Below, piece by piece: positions 1 through 5,375 of a stretch of DNA of 10,661 nucleotides. Source of the DNA: an uncultured Bilophila sp. GTDB lineage: Bacteria > Desulfobacterota > Desulfovibrionia > Desulfovibrionales > Desulfovibrionaceae. The stretch spans positions 1 to 10,661 of the forward strand of contig CAUHBW010000097.1 in assembly GCA_959604115.1 (NCBI GenBank), given 5' to 3'. Under the pieces are notes generated by a model. It searched no databases. It was not told where the DNA came from and worked only from the letters and a program-made list of their open reading frames with translations. Every line of letters starts with the position of its first letter. Position 1 is the stretch's first letter. The translations under genes were made by a program, and so were the position numbers.

Positions 1-14
1 CTTTCTTCAGAAAG
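1..14 (-). terminator. Possible stem of a terminator downstream of paaK (cut by edge)
   Basis: CTTTC pairs with GAAAG around a four-base loop, 34 bases past the paaK stop in the minus direction. Any T-tract would lie outside the window, so this is only a possible terminator stem. Confidence 0.25.
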
Positions 15-48
15 GTTCCCCTTCCCCTCCCCAATTTTCATTTCACTC

Positions 49-1350
49 TTACAATACGCGCTTGTCCACGACGCGGACGGCCTTGCCTTCCGAGCGGGGG
101 ATGGAGTGGGGCTCGACGAGGCGCACCTTGGTGGTGACGCCGAGGAACTCCTTGATGCCCTTCTGGATCTGCTTTTCGCGCTGCTGGAGATCCTTGATGG
201 CGTCGGAGAACATGGCGCCGTCCAGCTCGACCTGCACTTCCACGTTGTCGAGGTTGTTCTCGCGGGTGAGGATGAGCTGGTAGTGCGGGGAAACGCCCTG
301 CACTTCGAGCAGCAGGCTTTCGATCTGCGAGGGGAACACGTTCACGCCGCGGATGATCAGCATGTCGTCGCTGCGGCCCGTGATGCGGTTCATGCGGACG
401 TGGGTGCGGCCGCAGGAGCAGGGCGTGTAGTTCAGCGAGGTGATGTCGCGGGTGCGGTAGCGGACCAGCGGAATGCCCTGCTTGGTCAGCGTGGTGATGA
501 CCAGTTCGCCGGTGCTGCCTTCGGGGAGCACTTCGCCGGTGGCGGGATCGATGATTTCGGGAAGGAAGTGGTCTTCCCAGATGTGCATTCCGTGCTGTTC
601 CTTGGCGCAGGACTGCGCCACGCCGGGGCCCATGATTTCGGACAGGCCGTAGATGTTGGTCGCGGTGATGCCGAGCTTGTCCTCGATGTCGTGGCGCATT
701 TCCTCGGTCCACGGTTCGGCGCCGAATACGCCGAGGCGCAGGGGAAGTTCCTTGATGTTGATTCCGGCTTCGAGGCCCGCATCGTAGAGGTGCAGGGCGT
801 AGGACGGCGTACAGCAGAGCACGGTCGCGCCGAAGTCGCGCATGAGCTGCACCTGACGCTTGGTCGAACCGCCGGACATGGGGATGACCGTCGCGCCGAG
901 GCGTTCCGCGCCGTAGTGCGCGCCGAGGCCGCCGGTGAACAGGCCGTACCCGTAGGCGACGTGCACGAGGTCGTTCGCCGTGGCTCCGGCGGCGGCGAGG
1001 GCGCGGGCGGCGCATTCGGCCCAGACTTCGATGTCGCGCTTGGTGTATCCGACCACGGTGGCCTTGCCGGTGGTTCCGCTGGAGGCGTGGATGCGCTCGA
1101 TCATTTCCATGGGAACCGCGAACAGGCCGTACGGATAGTTGTCCCGCATGTCCTGCTTCACGGTGAAGGGAAGGTTCTTCAGATCGTCGAGCGTCTGGAT
1201 GTCGGCGGGTTTGATGCCCTTCTCGTCGAAGCTGCGGCGGTAGAAGGGCACGTTGGCGTAGACGCGGCGGCACAGGTCCTGCAGGCGGGTCAGCTGGATC
1301 TTCCGGATATCTTCCCGGGGCATCGTTTCCTTATCTATGTTGAAAATCAT
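49..1350 (-). CDS. paaK: Phenylacetate-CoA ligase family protein (AMP-forming)
   Basis: 433-residue adenylate-forming enzyme, normal for the PaaK family. It is expected in the cytoplasm and would activate an aryl acid such as phenylacetate with ATP and CoA. Visible motifs are the phosphate-binding loop ASSGTTGKA (89-97), YGLSE (234-238), GELV (281-284), YRTRD (298-302), and the hinge and nucleotide-binding segment GRSDDMLIIRGVNVFP (325-340). The CSCGRT segment (311-316) is common in this family. A likely catalytic lysine sits at K423 in the C-terminal EGKAVRV. The start at 1350 is chosen because a GGAGG (1356-1360 on the complement) lies five bases upstream and the protein then begins MIFNIDKE. 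The reading frame stays open for another 81 codons upstream, but that stretch is low-complexity and runs into rsfS. The gene is transcribed divergently from rsfS. In anaerobes such ligases often process aryl acids from aromatic amino acid metabolism; the exact substrate cannot be read from the sequence. Confidence 0.93.
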   Translation of the reverse strand: MIFNIDKETMPREDIRKIQLTRLQDLCRRVYANVPFYRRSFDEKGIKPADIQTLDDLKNLPFTVKQDMRDNYPYGLFAVPMEMIERIHASSGTTGKATVVGYTKRDIEVWAECAARALAAAGATANDLVHVAYGYGLFTGGLGAHYGAERLGATVIPMSGGSTKRQVQLMRDFGATVLCCTPSYALHLYDAGLEAGINIKELPLRLGVFGAEPWTEEMRHDIEDKLGITATNIYGLSEIMGPGVAQSCAKEQHGMHIWEDHFLPEIIDPATGEVLPEGSTGELVITTLTKQGIPLVRYRTRDITSLNYTPCSCGRTHVRMNRITGRSDDMLIIRGVNVFPSQIESLLLEVQGVSPHYQLILTRENNLDNVEVQVELDGAMFSDAIKDLQQREKQIQKGIKEFLGVTTKVRLVEPHSIPRSEGKAVRVVDKRVL

Positions 1351-1579
1351 ACAGTCCTCCAAACGGAATGCGTAAAGTCGAGACAGACGAGGATTGCCCC
1401 ATTTGTTCGGAGCGGTCAAGGCCGGAAACGAGGATTTTCCTCTTGGGACGGCGGATTCCGGGGGCTTCCCCCTTCGCTTCCGGGCGTTCCCGGATTCGTC
1501 CTTGCGGGCGGCGGTTTCCGGGGATTTCCGACGGAGCGCGTTCGTTGCGATCAACCCGAAAATGGAGTATGTGTCGGCG
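1351..1579. promoter_or_regulatory. Divergent paaK/rsfS intergenic region with three stem-loops
   Basis: Gene-free spacer of 229 bp between two divergent genes, so it must hold both promoters. Three perfect small dyads lie in a row: GAGGA/TCCTC with a TTT loop (1430-1442), GGGGG/CCCCC with a CTT loop (1460-1472), and TCCGGG/CCCGGA with a CGTT loop (1479-1494). None is followed by a T-tract on either strand, so they do not look like terminators. On the minus strand TTGACC (1414-1419) resembles a -35 box, but no good -10 sits at the right distance. I could not place either promoter with confidence. Confidence 0.4.
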
Positions 1580-2062
1580 ATGGAACAGAACAACTCTACT
1601 TCTCAGGCGTCTCAGGCAGCTCCCGCTCACTCCCCCGCCCCGAAGGCACAGCCGATCCGCAAGTTCTCCACCGCGTCAGCCGCCGAAAAGACGGCTGTTC
1701 TTGTGAAGTGGCTTGAAGAGAGCAAGGCGCGCGATCTCGTGGCCCTCGACGTGGCGGGCAAGAGCCCGTGCATGGACGTGGTCGTCGTGGTCACGGCCTC
1801 CTCTCTGCGCCACGCCAAGAGCCTCGCCGACGGGCTCATGGAGCAGTGCACCAAAAACAACTACGAATTCCTGCGCATGGAAGGCTATCAGACCGGCCAG
1901 TGGATTCTGTCCGACCTGAACGACATCGTCGTGCACATTTTTCAGCAGGACATGCGCGAACTTTTCCGCATCGAATCGCTCTGGAAGGACGCCCCCGTGC
2001 TGTACGGCGAAACGTCCGCTCCGGCGCGCCATGAAGAACCCGTTTCCGGGGACGAAGACTAG
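1580..2062 (+). CDS. rsfS: Ribosome silencing factor RsfS (Iojap/DUF143 family)
   Basis: 160-residue protein. RsfS binds ribosomal protein L14 (uL14) on the large subunit and blocks subunit joining, which lowers translation in starvation. The family core spans about residues 33-142: DLVALDVAG (52-60), a beta strand with CMDVVVVVTASS (64-75), H78 and the following helix, EGYQTGQWILSDLNDIVVHIF (101-121), and RELFRIESLWKDAP (126-139). The first 30 residues are Ser/Ala/Gln/Pro-rich and look disordered, as does the acidic C-terminal tail. The start at 1580 is preceded by GGAG at 1564-1567, a rather long spacing of 12 bases. An in-frame ATG at 1562 would add six residues but has no ribosome binding site, and an in-frame GTG at 1571 sits too close to the GGAG. 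The gene ends 25 bases before gpmI and is probably cotranscribed with it. Confidence 0.93.
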   Translation: MEQNNSTSQASQAAPAHSPAPKAQPIRKFSTASAAEKTAVLVKWLEESKARDLVALDVAGKSPCMDVVVVVTASSLRHAKSLADGLMEQCTKNNYEFLRMEGYQTGQWILSDLNDIVVHIFQQDMRELFRIESLWKDAPVLYGETSAPARHEEPVSGDED

Positions 2063-2087
2063 CCCCCTTTTGCAAGGAAGTTGCCCC

Positions 2088-3674
2088 ATGTCCCTTACCC
2101 CGACCCTGCTGCTCATTCTTGATGGTTACGGACTGGCTCCCGCCGGTCCGGGAAACGCCGCCAGCCTCGCGCGCACGCCGAACATCGATTGGCTCGTCTC
2201 CCTGCCGGGCGCGACCCGCATCGACGCCTCCGGGCGCGCGGTGGGTCTGCCCGCCGGGTACATGGGCAATTCCGAGGTGGGGCATCTCAACATCGGGGCC
2301 GGACGTATCGTCTATCAGGACATGACCCGCATCGACGTGGCGATGGAAACCGGCGAACTGGCCGCCAACCCCGCGCTGCTCGGTCTGATCGAGGGCGTGA
2401 AGAAGGCGGGCGGCCGCCTGCACTTTGCGGGCCTGCTGTCCGACGGCGGCGTGCACAGCCACATCAACCACCTCGGCGCGCTGCTGGACATCGCGGCTTC
2501 CCACGGCGTGGGCGTGCGGGTGCACGCGTTCATGGACGGGCGGGACACCAGCCCGACCAGCGGCGCGGGCTACCTTGCGCGGCTCCGCGGCATGATGGAG
2601 CGGACGCGGGAGGCGCATCCCGGCGTCTCCGTGGAACAGTCTTCCCTTGTTGGGCGTTTCTACGCGATGGATCGCGACAAACGCTGGGAGCGGGTCACGG
2701 TGGCGTGGGATATGATGGTCCACGGCGAGGGCGCGCGCTCCGCCGATCCCGTGGCGACGGCGGAGGCCCTGTACGCCGCCGGGGAAACGGACGAATTCCT
2801 CAAGCCGCAATTGTTCGGGGAGCCGGACGACGTCTGCATCCGTGACGGCGACGGCATCTTCTTCTTCAATTTCCGGGCCGACCGGGGCCGCGAGCTGGTG
2901 AGCGCGTTTCATTTCCCGGATTTCGACGGCTTCGATCGCGGGCGCGTTCCCGCGTTGTCGGGCCTTGCGTCCATGACCTCCTACGACAGTTCGCTGCACG
3001 TTCCGGTGGCCTTCCCCAAGGAAAATCTGGTGCAGACGCTCGGCGAGGTCGTGGCTGACGCGGGCGCGCATCAGCTCCGCATCGCCGAAACCGAGAAGTA
3101 CGCGCACGTCACCTACTTTTTCAGCGGCGGTCGGGAAGAGCCTTTCCCGCTGGAGGATCGCGTGCTCGTCGATTCGCCCAAGGACGTGGCGACCTATGAT
3201 CTCAAGCCGCAGATGAGCGTGCTCGAAGTGACGGACCGTTTTCTCGAAACGTGGGCGGCGGGGCCGGACAAGGACGGCGTGCCGTATACGCTGGCGGTCT
3301 GCAATCTGGCGAACCCCGACATGGTCGGGCATACCGGCGTCATCGAGGCGGCGGTCAGGGCGCTGGAGTATGTGGACGGCTGCGTGGGACGTCTGGTCGA
3401 GGCCGTGCTGTCTTCGGGCGGCCGGGTTCTGATGACGGCGGACCACGGCAACGTCGAGGAGATGCTCGACAAGGACGGCCACCCGCAGACGGCGCACACC
3501 TGCAATCAGGTTCCGCTGGTCGTGGTGGAACGGAGCGCGGACGGGGACCATGCCGTGCCGCTGCGTTCCGGCGGCAAGCTCGGGGACATTGCGCCCACGC
3601 TGCTGCACTTGTGGGGGCTGGCCCGGCCCGACGTCATGACCGGCGAGAGCCTCGCCGAAGCGGCGAGGGGGTAG
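2088..3674 (+). CDS. gpmI: 2,3-bisphosphoglycerate-independent phosphoglycerate mutase
   Basis: 528 residues, close to the usual 510-520. It interconverts 3- and 2-phosphoglycerate in glycolysis and gluconeogenesis using two Mn2+ ions and a phosphoserine intermediate. Alkaline-phosphatase-superfamily signatures are intact: metal ligand D12 in LLILDGYG, catalytic S62 in GNSEVGHLNIGAGR (60-73), H123 in SDGGVHSH, the GRDTSP loop (151-156), FNFRADR (261-267), KYAHVTYFFSGG (337-348), metal ligands D411 and H415 in NPDMVGHTG, D452/H453 in ADHGNVEEM, and H470. The start at 2088 follows AAGGAAG with a seven-base spacer. An in-frame ATG at 2031 lies inside rsfS and adds a sequence unlike the family. 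Its stop at 3672-3674 is separated by a single base from the start of the next gene, which indicates coupled translation. Confidence 0.97.
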   Translation: MSLTPTLLLILDGYGLAPAGPGNAASLARTPNIDWLVSLPGATRIDASGRAVGLPAGYMGNSEVGHLNIGAGRIVYQDMTRIDVAMETGELAANPALLGLIEGVKKAGGRLHFAGLLSDGGVHSHINHLGALLDIAASHGVGVRVHAFMDGRDTSPTSGAGYLARLRGMMERTREAHPGVSVEQSSLVGRFYAMDRDKRWERVTVAWDMMVHGEGARSADPVATAEALYAAGETDEFLKPQLFGEPDDVCIRDGDGIFFFNFRADRGRELVSAFHFPDFDGFDRGRVPALSGLASMTSYDSSLHVPVAFPKENLVQTLGEVVADAGAHQLRIAETEKYAHVTYFFSGGREEPFPLEDRVLVDSPKDVATYDLKPQMSVLEVTDRFLETWAAGPDKDGVPYTLAVCNLANPDMVGHTGVIEAAVRALEYVDGCVGRLVEAVLSSGGRVLMTADHGNVEEMLDKDGHPQTAHTCNQVPLVVVERSADGDHAVPLRSGGKLGDIAPTLLHLWGLARPDVMTGESLAEAARG

Positions 3675-3675
3675 A

Positions 3676-3918
3676 ATGAACCATTCCAGTCGTCCCGTGC
3701 AGCCCGTTCCGCCGGAAAGCATGGAGTTGGTGTTCTGGTACCGTTGTCCCGGCTGCGGGCGTCGGAATCCGTTGATTGCCCCGACGCAGCCCGCCTCGAC
3801 CCGCTGCGAGTCGTGTGGGGAGGCGTTCCCCGTCATGCCCATCGACGAACGCACCGTGCATTACGTCAAGATCATGCTCGCCAACGGGCGCGCCGCCGTG
3901 GACCCCGATTTCGCATAA
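3676..3918 (+). CDS. Small zinc-ribbon-like protein of unknown function
   Basis: 80-residue protein with two CxxC pairs, C24/C27 (CPGC) and C44/C47 (CESC), 16 residues apart. This is the layout of a zinc ribbon or rubredoxin-like knuckle binding one metal. The N-terminus is short and Pro-rich. After the ribbon comes a hydrophilic stretch ending in VKIMLANGRAAVDPDFA. There is no signal peptide or membrane segment, so the protein is probably cytoplasmic. The start codon lies one base after the gpmI stop, with the purine-rich GAGGGGG at the end of gpmI acting as ribosome binding site. It is therefore almost certainly translated with gpmI and is the last gene of the rsfS-gpmI unit. I do not recognise the family. 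A nucleic-acid or protein interaction role is possible from the fold type only. Confidence 0.8.
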   Translation: MNHSSRPVQPVPPESMELVFWYRCPGCGRRNPLIAPTQPASTRCESCGEAFPVMPIDERTVHYVKIMLANGRAAVDPDFA

Positions 3919-4219
3919 GTTTTTGGGGGGAAGGATCGGGGAAAGAAGGAATCCTTCTGAAGAAGGGGCCGCTTTCCTCCTCTTCCCTCCGCTTCTTCGT
4001 TCCGCCGAGACGCCCGCAAGGGCAGGCGTTTTCCCGTTTTTCCCGTTGAGTGTTCCGCAGTGGCGGCGGGCTGTTTTTCAGGCGATTTCGCATTGCCTGT
4101 TTTTTTCGTCGTGTCGGAGAGACGACTTTGGGGAATGCCCAGGTTCGGGATATGCCCGGAAGATGCCGCCCCCGGCGCGTCCTTTCTTTTTCACCCCTTA
4201 TTGGAACAAAGGAATGTGT
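3919..4219 (+). other. Gene-free spacer between the gpmI unit and the acetyltransferase gene
   Basis: No convincing gene in this 301-bp gap. It holds a palindrome AGAAGGA-A-TCCTTCT (3944-3958), a weak terminator-like stem ACGCC/GGCGT (4010-4029) followed by broken T runs to 4041, and the strong terminator described separately at 4079-4106. A second small stem GTCGT/ACGAC follows at 4108-4126. A weak promoter candidate for the downstream gene is TTGGGG (4128-4133), a 17-base spacer, then TATGCC (4151-4156); each box matches the sigma-70 consensus at only three of six positions. Confidence 0.5.
4079..4106 (+). terminator. Intrinsic terminator closing the rsfS-gpmI-zinc ribbon unit
   Basis: CAGGCGAT pairs with ATTGCCTG (eight pairs, one of them G-T) around the loop TTCGC, and seven T's follow directly at 4100-4106. 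This is a classic rho-independent terminator on the plus strand, 160 bases after the last stop codon. Confidence 0.85.
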
Positions 4220-5098
4220 ATGAACGCTTTTTTTCAGGCCGCCCGGGAAAACCTGTTCGGGCACGTGTCCTTTTTGCAGCGGCGGACGCCGGGCATGCTG
4301 ATCCGGGACGTGGGCGGCGCGTTGCTCGTGGACTCCGGGCTGGCGTCGGATACCTTCAACAAGGTGCTCTGGGGCTGCGACGGGAACGGCCCGTGCGCCG
4401 TGGAGCCGGACGCCGGGGCGTTGGCGGCGGCAAAGGACTGGTTCGCGGGGAAACGGCCCCGCGATCTGCTGACGTTGCCGGGGACGCCGATGCCTCCGGC
4501 GACCGAGCGGCCCTTTACCGTGTGGGATGCCGCCGAGGACGAGAGCGCGTTGCGCCGTCGGCGACTGACGTTCGAGCGGGAGGGCTTCCGCATCGCGGAG
4601 AAGGAAACCGGCATGGCCCTGCCCCTGAATCGCTGGACGCCGTCCGCCGCCGTGCCGGAAGGGCTGCGGATCGAACCCGTCGGGAACGCCTCGGGCCTCG
4701 CCGCGTTCGCCGAGGTGATGGCCGCCAACTGGACCTCGCCGGACGAGGCTGTGAAAAGTTTCTACAAGTTGACGGAAAGCGTGCTTTTACAGGGTATTGT
4801 GCCGATGCGCCTGTTCGTCGCCTTTGCCGGGGACGTGCCCGTGGCCAGTGGGGAACTGTTTGTGAGTGGAGGAGGCAACACCGCGGGATTGCATATGATC
4901 TGCACTCGTGAGGCTTTTCGCAGACGCGGCGTCGGCGGAGCCGTGACGGAGGCGCTTTTGCGGGCCGGACAGGCCGCGGGCGCGTCGCTGGCGGTATTGC
5001 AGGCTTCGGAGGATGGCGAACCCATGTACAGGCGGATCGGCTTTGAACCGTGCGGCCTGTTCGTCGAATACGTCATTGAGGAGGAAATCCTTTTGTAA
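4220..5098 (+). CDS. GNAT-family N-acetyltransferase
   Basis: 292-residue protein. The C-terminal half (about 150-292) is a GNAT acetyl-CoA-dependent transferase domain: a strand and helix around AAFAEVMAANW (161-171), RLFVAFAGDVPVASGELFVSGG (197-218), the acetyl-CoA pyrophosphate-binding motif RRRGVGGAVTEALL (234-247), and the closing YRRIGFEPCG (270-279). The N-terminal 140 residues carry FNKVLWGCDGN (46-56) and a charged helix near 110-130. They may be a degenerate first GNAT repeat or a separate substrate domain. The start at 4220 follows AAAGGAA with about a six-base spacer; an in-frame ATG at 4214 overlaps that ribosome binding site. The gene is monocistronic by appearance, with a terminator before it and another after it. 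The acceptor substrate is unknown, and I see no functional link to the hmc genes. Confidence 0.85.
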   Translation: MNAFFQAARENLFGHVSFLQRRTPGMLIRDVGGALLVDSGLASDTFNKVLWGCDGNGPCAVEPDAGALAAAKDWFAGKRPRDLLTLPGTPMPPATERPFTVWDAAEDESALRRRRLTFEREGFRIAEKETGMALPLNRWTPSAAVPEGLRIEPVGNASGLAAFAEVMAANWTSPDEAVKSFYKLTESVLLQGIVPMRLFVAFAGDVPVASGELFVSGGGNTAGLHMICTREAFRRRGVGGAVTEALLRAGQAAGASLAVLQASEDGEPMYRRIGFEPCGLFVEYVIEEEILL

Positions 5099-5166
5099 GG
5101 GATTGTTGCCGTTCGGAGGGGAATCGTCGGAATTCATTGAACGCTCAAGCAGGTCTGCGGACCGGG

Positions 5167-5190
5167 TATTCGTCTCTTTTTTCACGAATA
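5167..5190. promoter_or_regulatory. Inverted repeat, operator-like
   Basis: TATTCGT and ACGAATA form a perfect 7-bp inverted repeat separated by ten pyrimidine-rich bases. It lies about 190 bp upstream of hmcA and 70 bp after the acetyltransferase stop. The spacing is compatible with a dimeric regulator contacting two adjacent faces of DNA. The regulator is not identifiable from this window. Confidence 0.35.
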
Positions 5191-5225
5191 TGGTTATGTT
5201 GGCGTTTTCAATGGGGAGTCCGAAT

Positions 5226-5256
5226 GGGCTTTCCCCTCTTGACGGGGCCTTTTTTT
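5226..5256 (+). terminator. Probable intrinsic terminator of the acetyltransferase gene
   Basis: CCCC (5233-5236) pairs with GGGG (5244-5247) around the loop TCTTGAC, and upstream GG (5226-5227) can add pairs with CC (5248-5249) across a bulge. Seven T's follow at 5250-5256. The stem is short but the T-tract is good. Confidence 0.5.
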
Positions 5257-5283
5257 CACGATACCAGCTTGGAAAGCTAGGCA

Positions 5284-5324
5284 CCTGTCTGAGAGCGTAT
5301 GGCATCATACTGCAATCAGACCGG
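5284..5324 (+). promoter_or_regulatory. Long imperfect stem-loop in the hmcA 5' leader
   Basis: Nested dyads share nearly one centre. CC (5284-5285) pairs with GG (5323-5324), GTCTGA (5287-5292) with TCAGAC (5316-5321), GC (5295-5296) with GC (5312-5313), and GTATG (5297-5301) with CATAC (5306-5310) around the loop GCAT. That makes 15 pairs interrupted by a T/C mismatch, a GA/AA internal loop and one bulged T. A TTTTGTTGT run follows directly. It ends about 50 bases before the hmcA start. It could be an operator, a leader RNA structure or an attenuator. Confidence 0.45.
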
Positions 5325-5375
5325 TTTTGTTGTCAGGGGAATTGTTTCTTTTTCTATTTGCAAAGGACTGCCACC

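Larger units (their letters stand above)
5099..5375 (+). promoter_or_regulatory. Leader/regulatory region of the hmc operon
   Basis: 277-bp non-coding stretch between the acetyltransferase gene and hmcA. From left to right it holds a 7-bp inverted repeat (5167-5190), a terminator-like hairpin with seven T's (5226-5256), a small dyad AGCTT/AAGCT with a GGA loop (5266-5278), and a long imperfect stem-loop (5284-5324). The hmcA ribosome binding site AAAGGA (5362-5367) comes last. The hmc promoter must lie here unless the operon is read from further upstream. TTGACG (5239-5244) has only a poor -10 match (GATACC) behind it, so I do not assign a promoter. No convincing sigma-54 or FNR/CRP-type site was seen. 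Confidence 0.55.

Noticed and set aside
1351..1593. N-terminal extension of paaK by 81 codons
   Set aside because: The added residues are Arg/Pro-rich and unlike the family, while the start at 1350 has a GGAGG at ideal spacing.
4010..4041. ACGCC/GGCGT hairpin with broken T runs as the terminator of the gpmI unit
   Set aside because: Only five pairs with a ten-base loop; the hairpin at 4079-4106 is much stronger and lies just downstream. It may be a secondary element.
3776..4219. Upstream in-frame extension of the acetyltransferase gene
   Set aside because: It would overlap the zinc-ribbon gene and read through the intrinsic terminator at 4079-4106; the start at 4220 has a good ribosome binding site.
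5279..5294. Sigma-54-like promoter around AGGCACCTGTCTGA upstream of hmcA
   Set aside because: The GG at the -24 position is present but the required GC at -12 is AG, so it does not fit the consensus.
5013..5375. Upstream in-frame extension of hmcA into the acetyltransferase gene
   Set aside because: It would bury the Sec signal peptide 121 residues inside the protein; the start at 5376 has AAAGGA at proper spacing.
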